From G963668345 sp965206025 (GTDB taxonomy: Bacteria > Acidobacteriota > Terriglobia > Bryobacterales > UBA6623), in contig CBDBIU010000005.1 in the NCBI GenBank assembly GCA_965206025.1, positions 1,922,001 to 1,986,000 of the forward strand: 64,000 nucleotides of DNA, read 5' to 3'. The notes below the pieces were generated by a model. The model was not told the origin of the DNA and did no database searches. It was given only the letters and a program-made list of their open reading frames with translations. This document shows positions 45,436 to 54,437 of the stretch, in pieces (the stretch's first letter is position 1; each line of letters begins with the position of its first letter). The translations under genes and the position numbers were made by a program.

Positions 45436-45523
45436 GTGGCCGCGCGGCAGACGTGAAACGCGACAGCCTTCGCGTTGGGAGAAACAAATCTCGGGGGATC
45501 CCGGCTGCGCGCAAGGAGGTCTT

Positions 45524-47134
45524 ATGAGAGTTTCCATCTACGATACGACCCTTCGCGACGGTACGCAGGGCGAGAGCGTCTCGCTGTCGGTGGACGACAA
45601 GCTGATGATCGCCCAGAAACTCGACGAACTCGGTATCGACTACATCGAGGGCGGCTGGCCCGGCTCGAACCCGCGTGATAAAGACTTCTTTCAGCGCGTC
45701 CGCGAGTTGGAACTCAAGCACGCCCGCATTGCGGCCTTTGGGTCCACGCGCTATCCCCGAAATAAGGTTGAGGCGGACCCGAACGTACGCGCGCTGGTCG
45801 AGGCGCAAACGCCGGCGGTCGCGATTTTCGGCAAGAGCTGGGAGCTGCATACCACGCGCGCGCTGGGGATCAGCGAAGAACAGAATCTGGCGATGATCTC
45901 GGAAACCTTGCGCTTCATGAAAGAGAACGGTCGCGAAGTCATCTTCGACGCGGAGCACTTTTTTGACGGTTACGAAGCGAATGCCGACTTCGCCCTGCGC
46001 ACGCTCGACGCCGCCAAGGAGGCGGGGGCGGACGTGCTCGTCCTCTGCGACACCAATGGAGGTATGATTACCAACCGCCTGGCCGAGATTTTCTCCGACG
46101 TGCGCCGCCGCTTCGACGGCGTGATCGGCATCCATACTCACAACGATTCCGACTTGGCCGTCGCCAACACGATCACGGCGGTGGAACTCGGCGCGACTCA
46201 TGTGCAGGGGACGATCAACGGCTATGGCGAGCGCGTCGGCAACGCCAATCTTTGCTCGATTATCCCCATTCTCGAGTTGAAGCTCGGCCATACGACGATC
46301 GGCCTCGATCAGGTGCGGCGCGTGACCTCGGTAGCGAACTTCGTCAGCGAAATAGCCAATCTCTCGCTGCCTCACACGCAGCCTTTCGTCGGCCGCAGCG
46401 CTTTTGCCCACAAGGGCGGCATCCACGTCAGCGCCGTTCTCAAGGAGGCCTCCACCTACGAGCACATCGACCCGGAAACGGTCGGCAACCACCGGCGCGT
46501 GCTGATCAGTGATCTTTCAGGCAAGAGCAATGTCTTTTACAAGATGAAAGAAAAAGGTCTTGAGAGCCTGCTTGACGATTCGGCTCGCCGCCAGTTGGTC
46601 GACCGCATCAAACAGCTCGAATACGAGGGTTACGAACTCGAATCGGCGGAAGGCAGCTTCGAGCTGCTGGTGAGAGAAGTGTTGCAGCCCGACCACTTCT
46701 TCTTCGAGCTCGAAAACATGCGCCTGACCAGCGACAAACAGGGCAATCAGAGAACGAACGCGGCGGTCGAGATGACCGTGCGCGCGCGTGACGGGCTGCA
46801 CTCGACGACGGCCACGGCTTCGGGACCCTTCCACGCCCTGGCGCAAGCGCTGCGGAAGTGCCTTTCCCAGACTTATCCGTCCGTCGGCGACATTCGCTTG
46901 GTGGACTACAAGGTACGCGTGCTCGAACCCAACAAGGGCACCGCGGCCAAGGTCCGCGTGCTGGTCGAATGGACGGACCATAAACGCAGTTGGGTGACCG
47001 TGGGTGTCTCCGACGACGTGCTGGAAGCGAGTTGGAACGCCCTGGTCGATTCGATTCGCCTCGAACTGTTTCGTCTAGCCGAAACCGACGAATCGCTCCA
47101 GAAGACGGTCGAAGACTACTGCTGGGGCGTGTAG
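45524..47134 (+). CDS. cimA: (R)-Citramalate synthase
   Basis: 536-residue enzyme of the alpha-isopropylmalate synthase family, condensing pyruvate and acetyl-CoA to citramalate and so starting a threonine-independent isoleucine route. YDTTLRDGTQGESVSLSVDDK at the N terminus (split over two blocks by position 20), GWPGSNPRD, the metal site GIHTHNDSDLAVANT, GTINGYGERVGNANL, and the LeuA-like regulatory C terminus. The DGTQGE segment and the length of about 530 favour CimA over LeuA. A near-perfect AAGGAGGT lies before the ATG. It closes the ilv operon, which fits isoleucine supply. Confidence 0.92.
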   Translation: MRVSIYDTTLRDGTQGESVSLSVDDKLMIAQKLDELGIDYIEGGWPGSNPRDKDFFQRVRELELKHARIAAFGSTRYPRNKVEADPNVRALVEAQTPAVAIFGKSWELHTTRALGISEEQNLAMISETLRFMKENGREVIFDAEHFFDGYEANADFALRTLDAAKEAGADVLVLCDTNGGMITNRLAEIFSDVRRRFDGVIGIHTHNDSDLAVANTITAVELGATHVQGTINGYGERVGNANLCSIIPILELKLGHTTIGLDQVRRVTSVANFVSEIANLSLPHTQPFVGRSAFAHKGGIHVSAVLKEASTYEHIDPETVGNHRRVLISDLSGKSNVFYKMKEKGLESLLDDSARRQLVDRIKQLEYEGYELESAEGSFELLVREVLQPDHFFFELENMRLTSDKQGNQRTNAAVEMTVRARDGLHSTTATASGPFHALAQALRKCLSQTYPSVGDIRLVDYKVRVLEPNKGTAAKVRVLVEWTDHKRSWVTVGVSDDVLEASWNALVDSIRLELFRLAETDESLQKTVEDYCWGV

Positions 47135-47147
47135 CGTGGGACGGGCA

Positions 47148-47153
47148 TATAAT
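47148..47153 (+). promoter_or_regulatory. Putative -10 box of hslVU
   Basis: Perfect TATAAT 14 bp after the cimA stop and 17 bp before the hslV ATG. No good -35 lies 17 bp upstream, so confidence is limited. Confidence 0.35.
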
Positions 47154-47170
47154 AGAGTGTCTCGAATCGG

Positions 47171-47716
47171 ATGCCACGGCAACGCATAATTCGTTCCACG
47201 ACGGTCCTTTGCGTCCGGCGCGACGGGAAGGTCGTGCTGGCCGGCGACGGCCAGGTCACGATGGGATCGGAGATCCTGAAGAGCACGGCCCGCAAGGTGC
47301 GTCGTCTTTATAGCGACAAGATCGTGGCCGGGTTCGCCGGATCGACGGCCGACGCGCTGTCCTTGTTTTCCCGCTTTGAAGATAAGTTGCAGCAGCATCA
47401 GGGCAAGCTAAGCCGGGCCTCGGTCGAGCTAGCCCGTGACTGGCGTACGGACAAGATGCTGCGGCACCTCGAGGCGCTGCTTCTGGTAGCCGATACCAAA
47501 GATACTTTGCTGATAAGTGGGACCGGCGACGTCATCGAACCCGATGACCAGGTGGCCGGGGTTGGCTCGGGCGGCCCCTATGCCGTTGCCGCCGCCACCG
47601 CTTTGATGCACCACACGCAGTTGGACGCTCGGCAAATCGCCGAAGAAGCCATGTCGGTCGCCGCCAAGATTTGCGTCTATACCAACGAAACCGTCAGTTT
47701 CGAGGAATTGGGATAG
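47171..47716 (+). CDS. hslV: ATP-dependent protease subunit HslV
   Basis: 181-residue proteolytic subunit of the HslUV (ClpQY) protease, an N-terminal threonine hydrolase related to the proteasome beta subunit. The catalytic Thr is in RSTTVLCVRRDGKVVLAGDGQ, to be exposed by removal of the short propeptide. GFAGSTADALSLF, the Lys of ARKVRRLY and SGGPYAVAAATALMHH are typical. hslU starts 7 bp downstream. Confidence 0.96.
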   Translation: MPRQRIIRSTTVLCVRRDGKVVLAGDGQVTMGSEILKSTARKVRRLYSDKIVAGFAGSTADALSLFSRFEDKLQQHQGKLSRASVELARDWRTDKMLRHLEALLLVADTKDTLLISGTGDVIEPDDQVAGVGSGGPYAVAAATALMHHTQLDARQIAEEAMSVAAKICVYTNETVSFEELG

Positions 47717-47723
47717 GCCCCCG

Positions 47724-49082
47724 ATGGTGATCTACCTGCCCGGACAAGCAGCTACCGACACGCCGGCTCTCGACGAGCTCACGCCGCGTGAGATCGTAGG
47801 CGAACTCGATAAGTACGTCGTGGGGCAGAAGGAGGCCAAGCGTGCCGTGGCCGTCGCCCTACGCAACCGCATTCGGCGCCGCAAACTCGAGCCCGAGATG
47901 GCCGAAGAGGTGATGCCGAAAAACATCTTGCTGATCGGTCCGACCGGGGTGGGAAAAACCGAGGTGGCGCGCCGCTTGGCAAGACTGGCGAACTCCCCCT
48001 TTCTTAAAGTCGAGGCCACGAAATTCACCGAGGTCGGCTACGTCGGACGCGACGTCGATTCCATGATCCGGGACTTGGTCGATGTCTCCATCGAAATGGT
48101 TCGCGAAGAGAAGCTCGAAACCGTCGCCGAGCGGGCGGAAGCAAACGCCGAGGAGCGTATGCTGGATCTGCTTATGCCCCCTCAAGAAGAAGGCGACGAC
48201 AGCGTCGAAAAGACCCGCGAGAAGCTGCGCGCGAGTCTGCGGGAAGGCCTCCTCGACGAGCGCATGGTCGATATCGACGTGCGCGAGAAGAACCTGCCGG
48301 TGGAAATCGTCACCAGCACGGGCACCGAAGAGATGGACATCAATCTCCGCGACATGCTGCCGGGTCTGTTCGGAGGCAAAACCCGCCGCCGCAAGATGCG
48401 CGTCGGCGAAGGGCTGGACTATCTCATCCAGGAGGAAGAGCAGAAACTCATCGACATGGACCAGGTGACCCGCCAGGCGCTTGAGCGCGTCGAGCAGTCG
48501 AGCATCATCTTCCTCGACGAGATGGATAAGATCGCCGGACGCGAAGCCGGACGCGGACCCGACGTCAGCCGCGAGGGCGTGCAGCGCGACATTCTGCCGA
48601 TTGTCGAAGGCACGACCGTCAGCACCCGCCACGGCATGGTGCGCACCGATCACATTCTTTTTATCGGCGCCGGCGCGTTTCACGTTTCCAAGCCCAGCGA
48701 CTTGATCCCCGAACTGCAGGGGCGCTTCCCGATCCGTGTCGAGCTGAAATCGCTGACCACCGAGGATTTCGTTCGCATTCTGACGGAACCGAAGAACGCG
48801 CTGATCAAGCAGTACACGGCCCTGATGGCGACCGAAGGCATCAAGCTTAATTTCACCGATGACGCCATCGCCGAAATTGCTTCCTCGGCTTCCCGCGTGA
48901 ACGATGGAACCGAGAATATCGGAGCCCGGCGGCTGCACACCATCATGGAAAAGCTGCTGGACGAAATTTCCTTCGAAGGGCCCGATCTCAAGAAAAAGAA
49001 CGTGAAGATTGACGCCGCCTACGTCAGCGACCGGCTGGCGGACATCATCAAAGATCAGGATCTGAGCCGGTACATCCTGTAG
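47724..49082 (+). CDS. hslU: HslUV protease ATPase HslU
   Basis: 452-residue AAA+ unfoldase that feeds HslV. N-terminal LTPREIVGELDKYVVGQKEAK, Walker A GPTGVGKTEVARRLA, the pore motif GYVGRDV, Walker B IIFLDEMDKIA and sensor FIGAGAFHVSKPSDLIPELQ. The C terminus ends in DLSRYIL, as required to dock into HslV. The intermediate I-domain (about residues 110-240) is present. Normal length. A 596-codon antisense frame overlaps it but has no family features. Confidence 0.97.
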   Translation: MVIYLPGQAATDTPALDELTPREIVGELDKYVVGQKEAKRAVAVALRNRIRRRKLEPEMAEEVMPKNILLIGPTGVGKTEVARRLARLANSPFLKVEATKFTEVGYVGRDVDSMIRDLVDVSIEMVREEKLETVAERAEANAEERMLDLLMPPQEEGDDSVEKTREKLRASLREGLLDERMVDIDVREKNLPVEIVTSTGTEEMDINLRDMLPGLFGGKTRRRKMRVGEGLDYLIQEEEQKLIDMDQVTRQALERVEQSSIIFLDEMDKIAGREAGRGPDVSREGVQRDILPIVEGTTVSTRHGMVRTDHILFIGAGAFHVSKPSDLIPELQGRFPIRVELKSLTTEDFVRILTEPKNALIKQYTALMATEGIKLNFTDDAIAEIASSASRVNDGTENIGARRLHTIMEKLLDEISFEGPDLKKKNVKIDAAYVSDRLADIIKDQDLSRYIL

Positions 49083-49089
49083 CAGGTTT

Positions 49090-50181
49090 ATGCGCGTCGG
49101 AGCGAGAATTTTGTTCTCGTTTTCAAGTGGCGGCGACACGGTGAACGCGCTCTCTTCCGTGCTGAACGGCCCGCTCGCCCCGGCGTTGACAGGCGTCCTT
49201 CTCTTGCTTGGTTGCGGATCGGTTGGCCCTCCACTGCCTCCGCTGCTGAACATCCCCCAGCGTACGGCCGATCTTAGCGCCCGCCAGACGACGGAAGGGG
49301 TCGTGCTCGAATGGACTTGGCCGGCCCTGACGACCGAAGGGATGCCGCTGCGCGACCTGTCGGAGTTTGCCGTCCACCGGATCGAGATCGCCGGGCCCGA
49401 CCAGGTCCCATCACGTGAACGGTTCGAGCGCGACAGTAAGTCGGCTGCCTCGCTAAACGACGCCGCCCTCGAGCCGTTCGGTCCCGGCGAGCGGGTTCGG
49501 ATCGTCCTCCCCGTGAAACCGCTGGTCGGCAAAACATTCGCCTTCGGCGTCCGCGGATCGAGCAGGCGAGGGCGGACATTGGGCTTTTCCGACCCGGTGG
49601 TCATCCACGTTGTCGAACCCCCAGGGCCGCCCGATGCCCCGATCGTCACCGTCGGTCAAGATGCGATCGCCATCGAGTGGGCCGTCGCCCAGCAAGCGAG
49701 CGCATATCGGGTCTTCCGCGGCGCCGATCCGGGCGGGCCGTTTGACGAGATTGGCCGAACCCAAGAGACAACTCTTCGCGATCCCAGTTTTCGATGGAAG
49801 CGTCACTACTACTATCTGGTTCGCAGCTACGGTCAAAGCGCCACCGGTGAAATCGAAGGCCCCGACTCGTCCCTTGTCGACGTATTTACGCGAGACACGT
49901 TCCCGCCGCGGACGCCGCTCGATTTACGGACCGTAGTGACGGCGAAGAGCGTGGAACTTTCGTGGCAGCCGAACGCCGAGGAGGACCTCGCGGGCTATCG
50001 AATCTGGCGCGCGGGCGCTTTGGGAGCCGCCGTCGCCCTGCATGATGAGTTACTCCCCACCCCCGCTTACAGCGACCGATCTATCGAGCCCGGCCAATCC
50101 TATCGCTACGCGATCTCGGCCGTCGATCTGGAAGGGAACGAGAGTGAGGCTTCCGAACTCGTAACAGCCGACTTACAGTGA
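49090..50181 (+). CDS. Fibronectin type III-like lipoprotein
   Basis: Up to 363-residue lipoprotein. A lipobox-like LLLLGCGSVG gives Cys about residue 42; translation may instead begin at GTG 49141, which would give a usual signal length. After Pro-rich PPLPPLLNIP, two to three fibronectin type III-like units follow (VLEWTWPAL; IAIEWAVAQQASAYRVFRGA; VELSWQPNAEEDLAGYRIWRAG; SYRYAISAVDLEGNESE). Role unknown, presumably extracytoplasmic binding. It lies 7 bp after hslU, apparently in the same operon. Confidence 0.78.
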   Translation: MRVGARILFSFSSGGDTVNALSSVLNGPLAPALTGVLLLLGCGSVGPPLPPLLNIPQRTADLSARQTTEGVVLEWTWPALTTEGMPLRDLSEFAVHRIEIAGPDQVPSRERFERDSKSAASLNDAALEPFGPGERVRIVLPVKPLVGKTFAFGVRGSSRRGRTLGFSDPVVIHVVEPPGPPDAPIVTVGQDAIAIEWAVAQQASAYRVFRGADPGGPFDEIGRTQETTLRDPSFRWKRHYYYLVRSYGQSATGEIEGPDSSLVDVFTRDTFPPRTPLDLRTVVTAKSVELSWQPNAEEDLAGYRIWRAGALGAAVALHDELLPTPAYSDRSIEPGQSYRYAISAVDLEGNESEASELVTADLQ

Positions 50182-50330
50182 TCGATGTCCACAGAAGCAA
50201 GCCGGCTGGAAAGCTGAGTAGTCGGTTTCGCAAGTTCAGTCACGTTTTTTGAGAAGCCACGTGGACTGCCGGGAACTTCGCGCAGGGCATACCGCGCCCC
50301 TACGTTTTCAGGCACTCAGCAGATCTGTAG

Positions 50331-50350
50331 GGGCACAGCATGCTGTGCCC
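50331..50350. repeat. Perfect 20-bp palindrome, copy 4
   Basis: GGGCACAGCATGCTGTGCCC is fully self-complementary, preceded by GTAGG. Same design as copies at 13656, 18444 and 25544, with a different arm sequence. Confidence 0.6.
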
Positions 50351-50390
50351 GCCTGGACCCTCCCGAAACGTGAGTGTACGGGTGCATCGG

Positions 50391-50591
50391 CTAGCCCGCT
50401 TTTCTCACCACGGGGCCAGGCGAAGTGCGTGAGAGGCCCGTCAGTACAAGGCGCGCGCCGCTTGGCGCCGCATTTGTTGAATAATGCGGGCGTACTTGAA
50501 CCCTACGTTGAGCACGGCGAGCAAGCGCAACGCAGTAATGGCGGGCCTATGGCGTGCTTCGACCGTCAGGGTGGTGAGAAATGCGGGCTAG
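50391..50591 (+). mobile_element. Inverted-repeat element (201 bp), CTCACC family
   Basis: Ends CTAGCCCGCTTTTCTCACC and, reverse-complemented, CTAGCCCGCATTTCTCACC: about 21 bp with one mismatch. Internal words GGCGAAGTGCGTGAGAG, GAGCACGGCGAGCAAGCGCA and CGTGCTTCGACCGTCAGG are shared with the elements at 61291 and 62348. No coding frame. Possibly a MITE or a structured intergenic repeat. Confidence 0.7.
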
Positions 50592-50814
50592 GCTGGTGAG
50601 CCAGGCGCCAGTAAGTTCGGTTGCACGTAGAACGTCGCCACGAACGGCATCAACAGCGACACTTTCTCCGTGAAACCGTGGCCGCTGCTGATCGAATCGA
50701 CTTTCCCAGCCGATATGAGACATGACGGGCCGCAACACAAGTGCCGCCCTCTTCAACGGCGCTGCGTTCGATCGAAGACGCGGTCAGAATCTGGTGCCGC
50801 GAGACAGGCTGCCG

Positions 50815-50820
50815 TATAAT
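50815..50820 (+). promoter_or_regulatory. Putative -10 box of fsa
   Basis: Perfect TATAAT about 140 bp before the fsa ATG. The -35 position (CTGGTG region) is weak. Confidence 0.35.
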
Positions 50821-50961
50821 GGGATTGTTTTTGCTTGAGTGGCTCGTTGCCGGGTGCTTCGAACGGGCGCCCGCACTAAGCGGGCCTGGACAAGAGGCCG
50901 GCTAAACCAGAGCCGTCGCCCCGCCGAGCGTTCGGCAACCGACAACAGGGAGGACACTCGC

Positions 50962-51621
50962 ATGAAGTTTTTTATCGATACTGCAAACCTTGACCAGATC
51001 CGCCAAGCGGCGTCCTACGGAATCCTTGACGGAGTAACCACGAACCCCTCTCTGATCGCCAAAGAAGGCCGTTCCCAAGACGATCAGATACGGGCGATTT
51101 GCGAGATCGTCAACGGCGATATCAGCGCCGAGGTGGTTTCGGTCGAAGCCGACGAAATGATTCGAGAAGGCCGCGATCTGGCCGCGATCCACCCCAACGT
51201 CGTCGTCAAATGCCCGCTCATCCGGGAGGGGATCAAGGCGACCAAGGCCCTCTCCTCCGAGGGTATTCGGGTCAACGTAACGCTCTGCTTCAGCGCCACG
51301 CAGGCGCTGATCGCGGCCAAGGCCGGCGCCTACTATATCAGCCCGTTTCTTGGGCGGCTGGACGACATCTCGATCGAGGGCATGGCCTTGATCCGAGACA
51401 TCGTGGCCATCTACAAGAACTACGGCTTCCCGACCCAGGTGCTGGCGGCGTCGCTGCGCGGCCCGCTGCACGTCAAGGACGCCGCCCTAGCCGGCGCCCA
51501 TGTCGGCACGCTGCCCTTCAAGGTGCTGGACCAACTTTTCAATCACCCGCTGACCGACATCGGCCTCGAAAAATTCCTGGCCGATCACCGCGCGTCCCTG
51601 CAGGAAGTTCCCGTCGGCTGA
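50962..51621 (+). CDS. fsa: Fructose-6-phosphate aldolase / transaldolase-like
   Basis: 219-residue class I aldolase of the TalC/FSA group, acting on sugar phosphates through a Schiff-base lysine. MKFFIDTANLDQIRQAASYG and DGVTTNPSLIAKEG at the start, the reactive Lys in NVVVKCPLIREG, then VTLCFSATQALIAAKAGA, SPFLGRLDD and AASLRGPLHVKDAALAGA. ATG 50962 is chosen because AGGGAGGA precedes it and family similarity begins there, although the frame is open to 50839. FSA and small transaldolases cannot be separated by sequence alone here. Confidence 0.92.
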   Translation: MKFFIDTANLDQIRQAASYGILDGVTTNPSLIAKEGRSQDDQIRAICEIVNGDISAEVVSVEADEMIREGRDLAAIHPNVVVKCPLIREGIKATKALSSEGIRVNVTLCFSATQALIAAKAGAYYISPFLGRLDDISIEGMALIRDIVAIYKNYGFPTQVLAASLRGPLHVKDAALAGAHVGTLPFKVLDQLFNHPLTDIGLEKFLADHRASLQEVPVG

Positions 51622-51714
51622 CGCCGGGCGGCGTCTGGGCCTTGTTCTCGGGGATCGTGACGCGCGCGGTCCCTTCGCGGACGGCAGTCTCCCGCGGTTA
51701 CCCAATTTCCCTCG

Positions 51715-52284
51715 CTACAGCGCCAGAAAGTTCCGCAGCAGGTTCTTGCCGGTGTCGGTGAGGATCGATTCGGGATGAAACTGAACCCCTTCGATCTTGT
51801 ACTTCTTGTGCCGCAGGCCCATGATGATTCCGTCGGATGTCGTGGCACTAATTTCGAGATCCTCGGGGAGCGAATCACGCTCGACGATCAGCGAGTGGTA
51901 GCGGGTGGCCGTGAAATCCTGCGGGAGATTCTTGAAAACCGTTTTCCCGTCGTGGTGGATCTTACTGGTCTTGCCGTGCATCAGGTAGGGGGCCCGCAGA
52001 ACCTTGCCGCCAAACGCTTCGCCGATTGCTTGGTGTCCCAAACAGACACCGAGAATCGACGCTTTGCCGGCCATTTTCTTGATCAGGGGCACGGAGATGC
52101 CCGCTTCTTTGGGCGTGCAGGGTCCCGGCGAAATCACCACGCGGTCGGGGTTCATACGACGAATTTGGCCAACCGTAATCCGATCGTTGCGATGCACCTG
52201 CATCTCCGCGCCCAGCTCACCCAGATGCTGAACCAAGTTGTAGGTGAACGAATCGTAGTTGTCGAGAACAAGGAGCATCATCAA
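51715..52284 (-). CDS. trpG: Anthranilate/aminodeoxychorismate synthase component II
   Basis: 189-residue glutamine amidotransferase that supplies ammonia for anthranilate (TrpG) or aminodeoxychorismate (PabA) synthesis. Class I GATase motifs: LVLDNYDSFTYNLVQ, ISPGPCTPKEAG, the nucleophile in GVCLGHQAIGEAFGG, and the His/Glu pair in VQFHPESILT. Two or three adjacent Met codons at the start leave it uncertain by 6 bp. No trpE or pabB is in this window, so it may be an amphibolic subunit encoded apart from its partner. Confidence 0.93.
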   Translation of the reverse strand: MMMLLVLDNYDSFTYNLVQHLGELGAEMQVHRNDRITVGQIRRMNPDRVVISPGPCTPKEAGISVPLIKKMAGKASILGVCLGHQAIGEAFGGKVLRAPYLMHGKTSKIHHDGKTVFKNLPQDFTATRYHSLIVERDSLPEDLEISATTSDGIIMGLRHKKYKIEGVQFHPESILTDTGKNLLRNFLAL

Positions 52285-52359
52285 GGGCTGAAAGCAATCG
52301 GGAAACCGTGTCCGCCGGGCCCAGACCTGCTACCACTATACCCGCTTCCCGCTCTCGCG

Positions 52360-52395
52360 CTAGGCCGCATTTTCACCACGCGGCGAGGCGAAGGG
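52360..52395 (+). repeat. Half copy of the CTCACC-type element
   Basis: CTAGGCCGCATTTTCACCACG and GGCGAGGCGAAG, in two adjacent blocks, match the left arm of the elements at 50391 and 62348; the right arm is missing. Confidence 0.45.
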
Positions 52396-52510
52396 CGCTG
52401 GCCGCCGCGTCAATTTCCCTTCCCGCATCAAGATATTCAAGTGGAGAGTGTCGGGGCTAAGGCAGGCCCGGGGCCGAACCAGCGACTCGCTCCGGGTGAT
52501 CGAAGCGTAG

Positions 52511-53785
52511 CTATCGGGCGAAGTAAAGAGTCACCGCGCGGTCAATATTTTCCTGGTCGAGGATTGGAGCGCGGTTTTCGTAGTCGGCGATGTTTCCTAC
52601 GATCTCCACGATGTCGCGCGGATAGCAGGCCCGCAAGACGGCCGATCGGCCGCCTTCGATGCATTTGCGACGAGAGTACTCCGAGGCCGCAAGCGTCCAC
52701 TCTACATCCGCGGCCTTACACACATGCTTCATGATGTCATCGAAGATCTCGGGCGTGATCACATCGATCTTGATCTTGTTTTGAATACGACGCAGGAACG
52801 CTTCATCGGCCAACTGGCGCGGGTCAAGGTTGGTCGAGAAGACCACCATGGTCTCGAAGGGAACGGGAAACGTCATCCCGGTTCGAAGCGATAGGAAGTC
52901 GATGCGGCGGTCGAGAGGGACCACCCAGCGGTTGAGCAGGTCGCGTGGATTGATCATCTGCCGGCCGAAGTCGTCGATGATGAACATGCCGTTGTTGGCC
53001 TTCATCTGCAACGGAGCTGTGTAGTAACCCAGGGTTTCTTCGTATTGGAGATCGAGCATCTCCTTGACCATCTCGCCGCCGACGGCAATGCAGGGGCGCT
53101 TGCAGCGAATCCAGCGCGGGTCGGCGTCATCCTCGGGAGGCAGGGGCTCGTGCACCACCGTGTCGTAGATGTTGACGATGTGGCCCTGCACCTCTAGCGC
53201 GTAGGGCACGTATATGTTGTCCTGAAACACCCGCACCAGCCTCTCGGCGATGGACGTCTTCCCATTCCCCGTGGATCCGTAAAGGAAGATCTGGGAGTTG
53301 GAAACAATAGCGGGCCCGAGTTGGTCGAGGATCGAATCTTCGATCACCAGGTCGTGGAAAACCTCCCGCAGCCGGCGCTGCGTGACCTTTTGCCGCATCG
53401 CCTGTTGCCGCACCGCATCCGAGTACGCCTTCAGCGAGACCGGGATGGGGCCCACGTACTGGCTCATCTGGTATCGGTCGGTTGCCAGCTTCCGTCCCGA
53501 AGTCGACAGCATAAACTCATAGTCGTTGCCGACCATGCCCTTCACTTCAACGTACTTCTCTTTCCGCAAATGGCCGAAAACCGCGCCGGCCACCGGGACA
53601 CTAATCTTCATCCGGTCGGCGAGTCGGTTAAGCGTCGTGACACCCTCGAGCAGCGTAGTTTTGAGCATGATGTCGACGACGATGTTGTGGGGGACGCCAA
53701 TCTCATTCAGGGTCTTGGGTACGGCGGGGGAAAAACGGCCCTCGGCTTCCTGGGCCGCTTGTGAGGTGAAAGCTAAAGTGCTCAT
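52511..53785 (-). CDS. AAA+ ATPase with N-terminal winged-helix-like domain
   Basis: 424-residue cytosolic ATPase. Residues about 25-105 look like a winged helix (LLEGVTTLNRLADRMKISV, VFGHLRKEKYVEVKG). The AAA+ core has Walker A YGSTGNGKTSIAERL, Walker B MFIIDDFGRQ and sensor 1 MVVFSTNLDP; an arginine-finger candidate is in AFLRRIQNKI. Such proteins are found in bacteria with Tad-type pili and may be regulatory, but I know no established function. It stands alone, on the minus strand opposite rfaE2-mfd. 35 kb separates it from the tad genes here. Confidence 0.75.
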   Translation of the reverse strand: MSTLAFTSQAAQEAEGRFSPAVPKTLNEIGVPHNIVVDIMLKTTLLEGVTTLNRLADRMKISVPVAGAVFGHLRKEKYVEVKGMVGNDYEFMLSTSGRKLATDRYQMSQYVGPIPVSLKAYSDAVRQQAMRQKVTQRRLREVFHDLVIEDSILDQLGPAIVSNSQIFLYGSTGNGKTSIAERLVRVFQDNIYVPYALEVQGHIVNIYDTVVHEPLPPEDDADPRWIRCKRPCIAVGGEMVKEMLDLQYEETLGYYTAPLQMKANNGMFIIDDFGRQMINPRDLLNRWVVPLDRRIDFLSLRTGMTFPVPFETMVVFSTNLDPRQLADEAFLRRIQNKIKIDVITPEIFDDIMKHVCKAADVEWTLAASEYSRRKCIEGGRSAVLRACYPRDIVEIVGNIADYENRAPILDQENIDRAVTLYFAR

Positions 53786-53919
53786 TTGTAAATGATTCTA
53801 CCAGGCCGCGCGTTGCTTAAACCAGTGGGTTTTCTTGCTGAGATTTACCCTCAAAGACACGCAGAACCGGGAGATCGGCGGCGATCGGCAAGGGACATCT
53901 CTAACTTGCCCAACCTCCG

Positions 53920-53949
53920 TGACTTATCGGCCCGCGAACACGCTAGAAT
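53920..53949 (+). promoter_or_regulatory. Putative promoter of rfaE2-mfd
   Basis: TGACTT (53920-53925) and TAGAAT (53944-53949), spacer 18. Located 20 bp before the rfaE2 ATG. Confidence 0.4.
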
Positions 53950-53969
53950 GAGGACTTCCTAGGGCGGAA

Positions 53970-54437
53970 ATGGTAATTTCTCGACGCGAACTACTCGAAC
54001 GACGGCAAAATTGGAGGAAGCAGGGCCGCAAAGTGGTCTTCACCAACGGCTGCTTTGACCTGATTCATCCCGGACATGTTCGCCTTCTCGAAACAGCTCG
54101 CGCTCAAGGGGACGTTCTCGTCGTTGCCGTCAACAGCGACGAAAGCGTGAGGCGTCTCAAAGGGACCAACAGACCCATCTTGCCGCAAGCGGATCGAGCC
54201 GAAATTCTGGCGGCGATGGCCGCTGTCGACGCGGTGACGGTTTTCTCCGAAGACACGCCTTGCCCCTTGCTTGAGCGACTGCTGCCCGATGTGCTGGTCA
54301 AAGGAGCCGACTGGTCTCACTGGATTGCCGGTCGCGAGATCGTCGAAGGCAGCGGCGGCGAGGTGGTCGCGATTCCCTTTGAAGAGCACTATTCGACCAG
54401 CGATCTGGTAAAGACTATCCGAGACCGAAACTCTTGA
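53970..54437 (+). CDS. rfaE2: D-glycero-beta-D-manno-heptose 1-phosphate adenylyltransferase
   Basis: 155-residue nucleotidyltransferase, the single-domain counterpart of the C-terminal half of HldE, making ADP-heptose for lipopolysaccharide core. FTNGCFDLIHPGHVRLLE contains the HxGH ATP motif; VAVNSDESVRRLKG and the ENERD-like IPFEEHYSTSDLVK are family landmarks. Presence implies heptose-containing LPS or a similar glycan, so a Gram-negative envelope. Its TGA overlaps the TTG start of mfd. Confidence 0.93.
   Translation: MVISRRELLERRQNWRKQGRKVVFTNGCFDLIHPGHVRLLETARAQGDVLVVAVNSDESVRRLKGTNRPILPQADRAEILAAMAAVDAVTVFSEDTPCPLLERLLPDVLVKGADWSHWIAGREIVEGSGGEVVAIPFEEHYSTSDLVKTIRDRNS

Larger units (their letters stand above)
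50182..50961. other. Repeat-rich intergenic region before fsa
   Basis: About 780 bp with no convincing gene. It holds a 20-bp palindrome, a 201-bp inverted-repeat element and a probable fsa promoter, each listed separately. Confidence 0.5.

Noticed and set aside
47859..49649. 596-codon open frame antisense to hslU and the lipoprotein gene
   Set aside because: It lies opposite two genes with unmistakable motifs; such long antisense frames are expected in GC-rich codon usage and the protein has no recognisable family.
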